Origin: an uncultured Porphyromonadaceae bacterium
Lineage (GTDB): Bacteria > Bacteroidota > Bacteroidia > Bacteroidales > Muribaculaceae
Assembly (NCBI GenBank): GCA_900552325.1
Contig: URZG01000057.1
Span: forward strand, 1 to 10,341
Length of the DNA: 10,341 bases
Direction of reading: 5' to 3'
Part shown: positions 1 through 6,902 of the stretch, one piece after another
Numbering within the stretch: the first letter of the stretch is position 1
How the letters are laid out: each line of letters begins with the position of its first letter
The notes under the pieces: model-generated
Databases searched by the model: none
Told to the model about the DNA's origin: nothing
The model's input: only the letters and a program-made list of their open reading frames with translations
Program-made: the position numbers and the translations under genes

Positions 1-2
1 TG

Positions 3-524
3 CCCCCCGTTTCGATTCTGACTCCCGAGCAGACCAAGTACTACTTCCTGAGCGGTTTCACCTCGAAACTCGCAGGTACAGAGCGCGGTATCACCGAGCC
101 TACCCCCACCTTCTCGGCTTGCTTCGGCGCAGCCTTCCTGAGCCTGCACCCCACCAAGTATGCTGAGGAACTCGTGAAGAAGATGGAGAAGAGCGGTGCC
201 AAGGCTTACCTGGTGAACACCGGCTGGAACGGCACCGGCAAGCGTATCTCCATCCGTGACACCCGCGGTATCATCGACGCTATCCTCGACGGCGCTATCC
301 TCAAGGCTCCCACCAAGGTGATCCCCATCTTCGACTTCACCGTTCCCACCGAACTCCCCGGCGTAGATCCCAAGATCCTCGATCCCCGCGACACCTACGC
401 AGATCCTCAGGAATGGTACACCAAGGCCAACAAGCTCGCCGACATGTTCATCAACAACTTCAAGAAGTTCGAGAACAATGAGGCAGGCAAGGCTCTCGTA
501 GCCGCCGGCCCCCACGCTGAATAA
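3..524 (+). CDS. pckA: Phosphoenolpyruvate carboxykinase (ATP), C-terminal part
   Basis: This is the last 173 residues of a gene that begins before the window. ATP-dependent PEP carboxykinase interconverts oxaloacetate plus ATP with PEP plus CO2 and ADP in the cytosol; in succinate-forming anaerobes it often runs in the carboxylating direction (family knowledge). The visible part starts near residue 365 of the roughly 540-residue E. coli enzyme and aligns closely from memory. It shows LAGTERGITEPTPTFSACFG at residues 23-42, the NTGWNGTGKRISIRDTR stretch at 72-88 (adenine-binding region) and PTELPGVDPKILDPR near 115-129. The kinase-1 P-loop and metal-binding residues lie upstream and cannot be seen. 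The frame is open from the first bases, so the GTG at 174 is internal and not a start. The stop TAA is followed at once by an in-frame TAG. A terminator follows 23 bp later. Confidence 0.97.
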   Translation, partial: PPVSILTPEQTKYYFLSGFTSKLAGTERGITEPTPTFSACFGAAFLSLHPTKYAEELVKKMEKSGAKAYLVNTGWNGTGKRISIRDTRGIIDAILDGAILKAPTKVIPIFDFTVPTELPGVDPKILDPRDTYADPQEWYTKANKLADMFINNFKKFENNEAGKALVAAGPHAE

Positions 525-547
525 TAGCGTAAACCATGACATAATGC

Positions 548-589
548 GCGGTGTGCCCCGGTCAAACGGTCCGGGCACACCGCCTTTTT
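548..589 (+). terminator. Intrinsic terminator after pckA
   Basis: GCGGTGTGCCC (548-558) pairs perfectly with GGGCACACCGC (573-583). The stem extends through CGG/CCG with one bulged base, and five T residues follow (585-589). The position, 23 bp after the pckA stop, fits rho-independent termination. Confidence 0.9.
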
Positions 590-602
590 CATCATAATGT
601 TG

Positions 603-639
603 AAAAATCCGGCAGAACGTTGTGTTTTGCCGGATTTTT
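603..639. terminator. Second hairpin with A and T tracts, possibly bidirectional
   Basis: AAAAATCCGGCA (603-614) and TGCCGGATTTTT (628-639) are a perfect 12-bp inverted repeat with a 13-base loop. Because the stem starts with five A and ends with five T, it resembles a terminator on either strand. It may back up the pckA terminator. The -33 box of the next gene lies in its loop and the -7 box starts three bases after its right arm, so it may instead act as an operator. Confidence 0.6.
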
Positions 640-650
640 ACGTAAATTTG
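619..650 (+). promoter_or_regulatory. Bacteroidota-type promoter for the secreted protein gene
   Basis: A -33-like GTTG (619-622) lies 20 bp before TAAATTTG (643-650), which matches the Bacteroidota -7 consensus TAnnTTTG. Transcription would start near 656, leaving a leader of about 25 nt. A weaker alternative uses TTTG (647-650) as the -33 box and TATTTTG (672-678) as the -7 box, which would put the start almost on the ATG and give a leaderless mRNA. Confidence 0.65.
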
Positions 651-681
651 CTATTGAAAACAAATCGTCACTATTTTGCAC

Positions 682-3054
682 ATGAAAAAATCTACGCTGA
701 TTGTTCTCGGAATCCTGGCGCTCGCGGCCATCCCGGGTTCCGCACAGACTGTGGCTTCGTCGGCCTGCGTGGCCGCGAAAGCCGTGAGATCGCTTGATTT
801 CAATTCATTGCCCCGACCCGCAGGCGATGTAGACAAAAAACTGCACTCCATCGACCCGGCTGCGCCGCTGCTGCAGCAGGTACGGCGCGCATCCATGTCG
901 TCGGCCCGTGCGGGCGCTCCTCTGACGGCTTCCGTCTCCGTGGAGGGGATGGGGGAGAGCCAGGCCTATTTCGAAGAGAATTTCAATGACGGCGCTATCC
1001 CCGAAGGGTGGGTGGTAGCCCCTACTGAAAACGTTACCTGGAAGGTGTCGGTACCGACCGGCACCAAAGTGTTCGCCGAGGATCCCGACGACGGCGGCTC
1101 GCTGGTGCAGGATACCCCATATCAGGTGTTCAAACGCGAGAAATCGTGGGTCGTTACACCGGCTTTCACTGTGGGAGCCAATGCCCTCTTTGAGGCATGG
1201 ATCGGTTTCTCGCTCAACTACGAGGACGCGTGTTCCATGAAAATCCAGGTTTCCGACGATGATTTCGCTACGTTCACCGACCTCTGGTTCTCGCGCGAAC
1301 AGACCGGCGAAAAGCCCTGGCAATGGCGCAAGGTGCAGGCTTCGATGGCGGCTTTCGCCGGTAAGACGGTGAAACTGCGCTTCTTTTACGGCTCGGGTAC
1401 ATCCGACGAAGTTTTTGATGCCGGCGGATACAGCGGTGATTACCGCATCGACAATATCCGCGTAAGCGGTCCCGGCACAGTGGAGTCGGTGGCTGTCACC
1501 ACGGGCGAGCGTATCCGTTTCGTTGCCGATACCGATGCCGATGCGGAGAGCTGGCAGTGGTCGTTCCCCGGCGGTGTTCCCGCCACTTCGACCGAGGCCT
1601 CTCCCGAGGTATATTATACGGCTGACGGCGAATATGACGTGACTCTCACCGTTACCCGCGGCGACGAGACCGCTACCGATACCCGCGTGGGCTTCGTCAA
1701 GGTCACCGGCACCGAGCCTGTGGCCGCTATCGGCTATCCCGCCACATTCCGCCATTACGAGCAGGGGCGCCTTCCGCTCGTGGCTCCGATGGTTCCGGTG
1801 ACATTCCGCGACGCATCGGCCGGATTCCCCGATTCCTGGCACTGGGAGTTCGCCGGGGTCGATCCCGACAACACTGTTCTCACAACCGCCGATACCCGCG
1901 AGGCATCGGTAGGCTACAGTTTCCTGCATGAACAGCCGGTGGCTCTTACCGTCAGCAACAGCCACGGCACATCGGAGGCTTTCGGGTCGGTGGTGGCCGA
2001 ATATGCCGGCAATATCACCAACCTGCGTCCCGGCGAGCGTGGCACGGTGTTCGATCTCGAAGGTGCCGGAACTTTCCCCGGCTCGAACACAATGGGAATC
2101 ACCGCCTATGCCGAGAAATTCTCGGCTCCTTCGCGGCCTATGCGCGTTTACGGGGCATACGTTTTCTTCACGAAAGCGCTGGCTTCCTCGGCCTATTATC
2201 AGATGCAGACCATCACAGTGCGTCTCTGCAAGGCCGATGAGAACGGATTGCCGGGCGAGGCGCTCGATTTCGGCTTCTGGGATGTGTTCGAGCTTGAGGT
2301 CGGCGACAGCAACGGCGCCGTGGCCACCGGTTTCCAGTTCACCGACGAACCGGTGGTGGATTCCGATTTCTTCATAGTGGTGGAAGGTATCCCGGAACTG
2401 GTCGACAACGTCGACGAGCAGTGCGACGTGCGCATGGCGATGGCTCCTTTCCGTTCGGAAGGCAATACCGCCTATATGCTCAAGAACGGCAAATGGGTCA
2501 ATGTGGCCGAATATTTCCCCGCTCCGGCCAACCATACCTCCTATATGATTCTCGCCAACATGGCCCACTCGGTGATCAGCAATGTGCCCGGCACCGACAA
2601 TGACTTCACAGTCAACCAGAACGCCGGTGAACTCACCCTGCAGCTCTTCTCCTATATGGGCTGGGACAAGGAGAAATCGACCTGCTCCGCTCCGTGGCTC
2701 CACATCGCTTCCGAACCTGGAGAGATGACCGTGGATGAGGTGAAGGTGACTTACGACGCCCTTCCCGGCCAGACGCCGCGCTCGGGCGAGATAACCCTTA
2801 CTGACGGCATAACATCGCACACGTTCACTGTCACCCAGGAGTATCAGTCGGGCCTGACTGTTGCCGAGGCCGCTCCCGCCATCGGTTACGACCGAGCGGC
2901 AGCCCTCCTTAACGCCCGTGATGCGATCCGTGTCTACAATGCCACCGGTGCTGAAGTCGCCCGCTCGGCCGACGGTGCGCTGAGCGTGGCTCACCTTGCT
3001 CCGGGTGTCTACATGGCCCGTTCAGGCGAGGCTACCCTTAAATTCGCGCGATAA
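682..3054 (+). CDS. Secreted PKD/BACON multidomain protein with a type IX sorting tail
   Basis: This 790-residue protein is probably exported through the outer membrane and held at or released from the surface. A signal peptide is visible (MKKSTLIVLGILALAAIPGSA, cut near residue 21-22). Residues about 95-263 look like a choice-of-anchor J or MAM-like jelly roll: FNDGAIPEGW, WVVTP, then YRIDNIRVSG. Two PKD-like beta domains follow, at about 268-343 (WQWSFPGG, then YDVTLTV) and 347-443 (WHWEF, then VALTVSN). Residues 445-630 form a region I do not recognise. Residues 640-722 resemble a BACON domain (APWLHIAS, then SGEITLTDG and FTVTQ). The last 45 residues (IRVYNATGAEV, then LAPGVYMARSG, LKF) match the Por_Secre_tail type A signal. 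No catalytic motif is evident, so adhesion or glycan binding is more likely than an enzyme. The ATG at 682 is chosen over an in-frame TTG at 676 because it directly starts the signal peptide. Domain calls are from pattern memory. Confidence 0.85.
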   Translation: MKKSTLIVLGILALAAIPGSAQTVASSACVAAKAVRSLDFNSLPRPAGDVDKKLHSIDPAAPLLQQVRRASMSSARAGAPLTASVSVEGMGESQAYFEENFNDGAIPEGWVVAPTENVTWKVSVPTGTKVFAEDPDDGGSLVQDTPYQVFKREKSWVVTPAFTVGANALFEAWIGFSLNYEDACSMKIQVSDDDFATFTDLWFSREQTGEKPWQWRKVQASMAAFAGKTVKLRFFYGSGTSDEVFDAGGYSGDYRIDNIRVSGPGTVESVAVTTGERIRFVADTDADAESWQWSFPGGVPATSTEASPEVYYTADGEYDVTLTVTRGDETATDTRVGFVKVTGTEPVAAIGYPATFRHYEQGRLPLVAPMVPVTFRDASAGFPDSWHWEFAGVDPDNTVLTTADTREASVGYSFLHEQPVALTVSNSHGTSEAFGSVVAEYAGNITNLRPGERGTVFDLEGAGTFPGSNTMGITAYAEKFSAPSRPMRVYGAYVFFTKALASSAYYQMQTITVRLCKADENGLPGEALDFGFWDVFELEVGDSNGAVATGFQFTDEPVVDSDFFIVVEGIPELVDNVDEQCDVRMAMAPFRSEGNTAYMLKNGKWVNVAEYFPAPANHTSYMILANMAHSVISNVPGTDNDFTVNQNAGELTLQLFSYMGWDKEKSTCSAPWLHIASEPGEMTVDEVKVTYDALPGQTPRSGEITLTDGITSHTFTVTQEYQSGLTVAEAAPAIGYDRAAALLNARDAIRVYNATGAEVARSADGALSVAHLAPGVYMARSGEATLKFAR

Positions 3055-3070
3055 TCCGCAGCTGATACAG

Positions 3071-3115
3071 ACAGCCCCGGCCGGTCCGTGCAAACGGATG
3101 GCCGGGGCTGTTTTT
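3071..3115 (+). terminator. Strong intrinsic terminator with a GCAA tetraloop
   Basis: ACAGCCCCGGCC (3071-3082) pairs perfectly with GGCCGGGGCTGT (3100-3111). Above it a small internal loop is followed by TCCGT (3085-3089) and ACGGA (3094-3098), closing a GCAA loop of the GNRA class. Five T residues end the structure (3111-3115). It starts 17 bp after the stop of the secreted protein gene. Confidence 0.95.
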
Positions 3116-3129
3116 ATGTTGAAGAACAT

Positions 3130-3160
3130 TTTGGAGAATCAGTTGAAATTCCTAAATTTG
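3130..3160 (+). promoter_or_regulatory. Bacteroidota-type promoter for tnaA
   Basis: TTTG (3130-3133) is followed after 19 bp by TAAATTTG (3153-3160), a full match to TAnnTTTG. Transcription should start near 3166-3168, giving a leader of about 72 nt before the tnaA ATG. This is the best promoter match in the window. Confidence 0.8.
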
Positions 3161-3172
3161 CAAAAGGAACTA

Positions 3173-3191
3173 TTGCATAAAATTTATGCAA
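3173..3191. promoter_or_regulatory. Perfect 19-bp palindrome, probable operator of tnaA
   Basis: TTGCATAAAATTTATGCAA has 9-bp arms that are exact reverse complements around one central base. It lies about 6-24 bp downstream of the predicted tnaA transcription start. A further half-site TTGCAT occurs at 3207-3212. With a one-base centre it would be a poor RNA hairpin, so a dimeric DNA-binding regulator (for example a Crp/Fnr- or GntR-like protein) is the simpler reading. The regulator is unknown. Confidence 0.6.
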
Positions 3192-3238
3192 CGGCGATTT
3201 AACCTGTTGCATCTAAAACCATTACAAAACACAAGAAT

Positions 3239-4615
3239 ATGGAATTGCCTTTTGCTGAATCTTGGAGAATCAAGATGGTGGAACCGATACGCACCAGCAC
3301 CCGCGAGGAACGCGAAGAGTGGATACGTCAGGCTCATTACAATCTTTTTCAGCTTCCTGCCGAACAAGTCTACATCGACCTTCTCACCGACTCCGGTACC
3401 GGCGCCATGACCGACCGCCAGTGGTCGGCCATGATGATGGGCGACGAGAGCTATGCCGGCGCACGCTCGTTCTTCCGTATGCGCGACTCTATCCGCCGCA
3501 TCACCGGATTCGAATATGTGATTCCCACACACCAGGGACGTGCCGCCGAGAACGTGCTTTTCTCCGCTCTCGTAAAGGCGGGGGATGTGGTGCCCGGCAA
3601 CTCGCATTTCGATACCACCAAGGGACATATCGAGTCGCGCAAGGCTTTTGCCGTGGACTGCACCATCGACGAAGCCAAGAACACGCAGCTCGAACATCCG
3701 TTCAAAGGCAATGTGGATGTGGCCAAACTTGAAAAGGTGCTGGCAGAGAACGCCGACAAGGTGCCTTTCGTGATCGTGACGATCACCAACAACACCGCCG
3801 GAGGACAGCCCGTATCGCTGCAGAATCTGCGCGACGTGCGTGCCGTCTGCGATAAATACGGCAAGCCGCTGATCCTCGATTCCGCACGTTTCGCCGAGAA
3901 CGCATACTTCATCAAGACCCGTGAGGAGGGGCAGGCCGACCGCACGATCAAGGAGATCGTACGCGATATTTTCGCTCTTGCCGATGGCATGACGATGTCG
4001 GCCAAGAAGGACGCCATCGTGAATATGGGCGGTTTCATCGCCACCCGTCGTCCGGAATGGTACGAGGCTGCCAAAGCGTATTGCATCCCCTTCGAGGGTT
4101 ATCTGACCTACGGCGGCATGAACGGCCGCGACATGGAGGCTCTGGCCGTGGGACTCGACGAGAACACGGAGTTCGACTCGCTCCACACACGCATACATCA
4201 GGTGCAGTTCCTGGCATCGCTTCTTGACGAATACGGCGTGCCCTACCAGCGTCCCGCCGGCGGTCATGCCATCTTCGTCGACGCTTCCAAAGTCCTTCCC
4301 AACATACCCAAGGAGGAATTCCCGGCCCAGACTCTGACCGTGGAACTCTACAAGGAGGCTGGTATCCGTTCATGCGAGATAGGTTATATCCTCGCCGACC
4401 GTGATCCCGTGACGCGTGAGAACCGTTTCGGAGGTCTTGACCTCTGCCGTCTGGCCATCCCTCGCCGCACCTACACCGACAACCACATGCGCGTGATCGC
4501 TGCCGCCCTCAAGAATGTCTACGACCGTCGCGGCGAGATAACACGCGGCTACCGTATCACCGAGGAGGCCGAACTGATGCGTCACTTCACCGTGAAACTC
4601 GCTCCCGCCGAATAA
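3239..4615 (+). CDS. tnaA: Tryptophanase (tryptophan indole-lyase)
   Basis: This PLP enzyme splits L-tryptophan into indole, pyruvate and ammonia in the cytosol. Its 458 residues compare with about 471 in E. coli TnaA and 456 in tyrosine phenol-lyase (TPL). Conserved blocks are YIDLLTDSGTGAMT (45-58), IPTHQGRAAEN (95-105), TNNTAGGQPVSL (183-194), DSARFAENAYFIK (214-226) and MSAKKDA (253-259), where Lys257 should bind PLP. Three positions that separate the families (compared from memory) all match tryptophanase: Asp125 in FDTT (Thr in TPL), Ile381 in CEIG (Arg in TPL) and His449 in RHFT (Phe in TPL). The ATG at 3239 gives the usual start, with PFAESWRIKMVEPIR like PEPFRIRVIEPV. A dedicated promoter and a palindrome precede it. 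No tryptophan permease or TnaC-like leader peptide is adjacent, unlike enterobacteria. Confidence 0.97.
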   Translation: MELPFAESWRIKMVEPIRTSTREEREEWIRQAHYNLFQLPAEQVYIDLLTDSGTGAMTDRQWSAMMMGDESYAGARSFFRMRDSIRRITGFEYVIPTHQGRAAENVLFSALVKAGDVVPGNSHFDTTKGHIESRKAFAVDCTIDEAKNTQLEHPFKGNVDVAKLEKVLAENADKVPFVIVTITNNTAGGQPVSLQNLRDVRAVCDKYGKPLILDSARFAENAYFIKTREEGQADRTIKEIVRDIFALADGMTMSAKKDAIVNMGGFIATRRPEWYEAAKAYCIPFEGYLTYGGMNGRDMEALAVGLDENTEFDSLHTRIHQVQFLASLLDEYGVPYQRPAGGHAIFVDASKVLPNIPKEEFPAQTLTVELYKEAGIRSCEIGYILADRDPVTRENRFGGLDLCRLAIPRRTYTDNHMRVIAAALKNVYDRRGEITRGYRITEEAELMRHFTVKLAPAE

Positions 4616-4625
4616 GGCCCGTTAG

Positions 4626-4667
4626 AGGAGCCCGCGGCCTGACGTGCAGTCGGGTCGCGATGCTCCT
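4626..4667 (+). other. Long imperfect hairpin after tnaA
   Basis: AGGAGC (4626-4631) pairs with GCTCCT (4662-4667), CGCG (4633-4636) with CGCG (4656-4659), and CCTGAC (4638-4643) with GTCGGG (4649-4654, one G-T pair). It begins 11 bp after the tnaA stop but no T tract follows, so it may protect the mRNA 3' end or act as an unusual terminator. Confidence 0.5.
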
Positions 4668-4693
4668 ACCTGCAATATACCGACCTATTGAAT

Positions 4694-4750
4694 CGCGGCT
4701 TCGTCACCCCGGCTTCGCATGTCGGACGAGCGTGGCCGCGGTTACGGTTT
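4694..4750 (+). terminator. Candidate terminator for tnaA (GC-rich bulged hairpin)
   Basis: CGCGGC (4694-4699) pairs with GCCGCG (4735-4740) and TCGTC (4701-4705) with GACGA (4725-4729), with a five-base bulge on the right side. The sequence GTTACGG and then TTTT (4748-4751) follow, a weak and displaced T run. CCGCGGCC at 4632-4639 is also a perfect complement of GGCCGCGG at 4734-4741, so a competing long-range stem is possible. Confidence 0.4.
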
Positions 4751-4754
4751 TGTG

Positions 4755-4772
4755 AAATGCAGTATGGCATTT
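4755..4772. promoter_or_regulatory. Dyad overlapping the -33 box of the dehydratase promoter
   Basis: AAATGC (4755-4760) and GCATTT (4767-4772) form an inverted repeat with a six-base spacer. The right half overlaps the -33 TTTG (4770-4773), where a bound repressor would block the promoter. An operator role is inference only. Confidence 0.35.
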
Positions 4773-4801
4773 GTTTTATTGTAAAAAAAGCCGTAACTTT
4801 G
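4770..4801 (+). promoter_or_regulatory. Bacteroidota-type promoter for the sugar dehydratase gene
   Basis: TTTG (4770-4773), a 20-bp spacer and TAACTTTG (4794-4801) match the -33/-7 pattern. Transcription would start near 4807, leaving an AT-rich leader of about 85 nt. That leader holds two copies of AAATTAATT (4865-4873 and 4884-4892), the second one base before the ATG. Confidence 0.75.
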
Positions 4802-4893
4802 CATTAATTTGCTACCCTTATATCTTTCAGAGGATAAACACACTGGCGGTTAAGAACAGATTCTAAATTAATTACGGTGATAGAAATTAATTG

Positions 4894-6840
4894 ATGGAGA
4901 TTAAATTGTTTAAGAAAGTCATAGAGCAGTATGTTAGCGCATGGACTGTTCTGGCATGTGATGTGGCCGTTTCGACCATGGCTTCGTGTTGTGTACTTTT
5001 CATTGTCCAGCAACTTCATGGAGGAACTTTCGGAGGATTCTGGTTCTCGCTCGTATGGGTGATTGCCGCCGCCTTTACCTCTATGCTGATGTTCATCGTG
5101 ATGCGCACCTATCGCACGATCGTGCGATACTCGACCTTTCATGACGTCGGTCGCATCTGTCTGGCGATAGCAGGAAAAGATTTGTGTCTGTTCGGCGTGA
5201 TGTGTGGCTTCACGGCACTCATCGGTGTGTCGCTGCGTGTATCCGAACTGGCGGCGCTTTCGCTTTTCGATCTGGTGACCACCACCTTCTTCCTGCTTCT
5301 GGTGAGAATCGTGATAATGCTCGGTTTCGATGCATTGAAAAAGCGTTATCTCAACCGTCACACCAAGACACGTGTATTGATCTATGTCGGCGCGCGTCAG
5401 GAGAAGTCGGTCGCGTTGCTGGGACGCCTCCGCAATTCGCAGCACTATCAGGCGGTAGGGTTCATATCGCACGGCAAAGCCGGTGCCGAGGCGCTTTTGT
5501 CGGGGCAGCATCTGTATTACTTTTCCGACAAGGAATCGGTTGATAACATCTGTTCCGATATCGGGGTGGACGCTATGCTTTTTGCCCATGACGATGATGC
5601 GCGCATGGAGCAGGACCGATTGATAAAATTCTGTCAGGAAGCCAATTTCCTCAAGACACTCATTGCTCCTTCGATTGACGAGATGACCAATGGCGTACCC
5701 GGGCATGCCATCCGTAAAATCCGTATCGAGGATCTTCTCAATCGTCCCGAAATCAAGATTTCGATGGATGAGATCATAAAGAATTTCAAAGGGAAAACCA
5801 TTCTGGTCACCGGTGCCGCCGGCTCTATCGGGTCGGAACTGTGCCGCCAGCTGGCTACGTTCGGTGTGAAGAAACTCATAATGTTCGACAATGCGGAGAC
5901 TCCGCTCCACAATGTGCGTCTTGAGTTCGAGACTCATTTCCCCGATCTTGATTTCAAGCCGGTTATCGGAGATGTGCGCCAGCCGGCCCGTCTGGGACAT
6001 GTGTTCCGGAAATATCGCCCCGAAATCGTATTCCACGCGGCCGCCTACAAGCATGTGCCGCTGATGGAGGAGAATCCCTGCGAGGCAGTGCTCGCCAATG
6101 TGATAGGATCGCGCAATGTGGCTGACAAGTGCGTGGCTTTCGATGTGGAGGCCATGGTGATGATCTCCACCGACAAAGCCGTGAACCCGACAAACATCAT
6201 GGGATGCACCAAGCGCCTGGCCGAGATCTACGTGCAGTCGCTCTCGCTTGCCATCGAGCGTGGCGAGGTGAAGGGTCGCACCCGCTTTGTTACCACCCGT
6301 TTCGGCAATGTATTGGGGTCGAACGGTTCGGTGATACCTCATTTTACCGAACAGATCGAGAACGGAGGTCCGGTTACGGTTACACATCCCGAAATCGAGC
6401 GTTTCTTCATGACCATCCCCGAGGCTTGCCGCCTGGTGATGGAGGCCGCCACATTCGCCAACGGCAACAATATCTTCGTGTTCGACATGGGGCAGCCTGT
6501 GAAGATACGCCACCTCGCCGAGCAGATGATCAAACTCGCCGGTTTCACTCCCGGCAAGGATATCGCCATAGAATACTGCGGTCTGCGCCCGGGCGAGAAA
6601 CTCTATGAAGAGGTGCTTGCCGACAAAGAGAACACTGTGCCGACCGACCATGACCGCATCCGCATCGCCTGTGTGCGCGAATATCCCTATCAGGAAGCCC
6701 TCGCCACGGTCAACGAAATGGAGCGTATCGGACTTGCTGTGGATGTTGACAACCTCGTGCGCCTGATGAAGGAGACGGTGCCGGAATTCGTGTCAAACAA
6801 TTCTCCTTACCAGAAATTCGATAAAAAACAATCTGAATAA
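4894..6840 (+). CDS. Membrane-bound NDP-sugar 4,6-dehydratase (WbpM/PglF/CapD type)
   Basis: The 648-residue protein matches the long polysaccharide-biosynthesis SDR family. About four hydrophobic segments occupy residues 13-40, 48-70, 92-113 and 118-145. A CoA-binding-like Rossmann region (about 158-290) ends in IRIEDLLNRPEIKIS. The catalytic SDR domain begins near 300 with the nucleotide-binding motif TGAAGSIGSE (306-315), then FHAAAYKHVPLMEENP (380-395), STDKAVNPTNIMGCTKR (425-441), RFGNVLGSNGSVIPHF (469-484) and GLRPGEKLYEE (563-573). The usual SDR YxxxK tyrosine is Met436 before Lys440, as in WbpM and PglF, which remove water from UDP-GlcNAc to give the 4-keto-6-deoxy sugar at the inner membrane. 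The aminotransferase 62 bp downstream fits the next step. The ATG at 4894 is preferred to the adjoining in-frame TTG at 4891. The exact sugar is not provable here. Confidence 0.92.
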   Translation: MEIKLFKKVIEQYVSAWTVLACDVAVSTMASCCVLFIVQQLHGGTFGGFWFSLVWVIAAAFTSMLMFIVMRTYRTIVRYSTFHDVGRICLAIAGKDLCLFGVMCGFTALIGVSLRVSELAALSLFDLVTTTFFLLLVRIVIMLGFDALKKRYLNRHTKTRVLIYVGARQEKSVALLGRLRNSQHYQAVGFISHGKAGAEALLSGQHLYYFSDKESVDNICSDIGVDAMLFAHDDDARMEQDRLIKFCQEANFLKTLIAPSIDEMTNGVPGHAIRKIRIEDLLNRPEIKISMDEIIKNFKGKTILVTGAAGSIGSELCRQLATFGVKKLIMFDNAETPLHNVRLEFETHFPDLDFKPVIGDVRQPARLGHVFRKYRPEIVFHAAAYKHVPLMEENPCEAVLANVIGSRNVADKCVAFDVEAMVMISTDKAVNPTNIMGCTKRLAEIYVQSLSLAIERGEVKGRTRFVTTRFGNVLGSNGSVIPHFTEQIENGGPVTVTHPEIERFFMTIPEACRLVMEAATFANGNNIFVFDMGQPVKIRHLAEQMIKLAGFTPGKDIAIEYCGLRPGEKLYEEVLADKENTVPTDHDRIRIACVREYPYQEALATVNEMERIGLAVDVDNLVRLMKETVPEFVSNNSPYQKFDKKQSE

Positions 6841-6855
6841 TAATAGATAATGAGC

Positions 6856-6900
6856 ACACCGCCTGACAAGCGCCTTACGCGCTTTTCGGCGGTGTCTTTT
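6856..6900 (+). terminator. Two-tier hairpin with T tract abutting the aminotransferase start codon
   Basis: ACACCGCC (6856-6863) pairs with GGCGGTGT (6888-6895). Inside, AGCGC (6869-6873) pairs with GCGCT (6878-6882) around CTTAC. A C and four T residues (6897-6900) end the structure, two bases before the ATG at 6903. By form it is an intrinsic terminator for the dehydratase gene, but it fills the whole upstream region of the next gene. Confidence 0.75.
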
Positions 6901-6902
6901 CA

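Noticed and set aside
174..524. A 116-codon gene starting at GTG 174
   Set aside because: The frame is open upstream to the window edge and encodes conserved PEP carboxykinase sequence there, so this is an internal Val codon.
805..2994. A 729-codon open frame on the - strand opposite the secreted protein gene
   Set aside because: It is a mirror frame produced by GC-rich third positions. Its translation is low-complexity (rich in His, Gly and Arg) with no recognisable domain, while the + strand has a signal peptide, domains, a promoter and a terminator.
3186..3410. A small + strand frame in the tnaA leader with three Trp codons, considered as a TnaC-like leader peptide
   Set aside because: Its Trp codons lie at or after the tnaA start, where they arise from the tnaA sequence read in another frame, and the frame overlaps tnaA by about 170 bases. 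The size and layout do not match TnaC.
3170..4267. A 365-codon open frame on the - strand opposite tnaA
   Set aside because: It is a shadow of tnaA, with no start context or recognisable motif, and it would run through the tnaA promoter-proximal palindrome.
4659..4666. GATGCTCC shared with the central hairpin of the 88-bp element (8244-8251), considered as a second copy of that element
   Set aside because: Only eight bases match. The terminal repeats and the rest of the hairpin are absent, so chance is a sufficient explanation.
4804..6651. A 615-codon open frame on the - strand opposite the dehydratase
   Set aside because: The + strand frame shows every family motif of the dehydratase in order. 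The antisense translation is His- and Arg-rich and resembles nothing.
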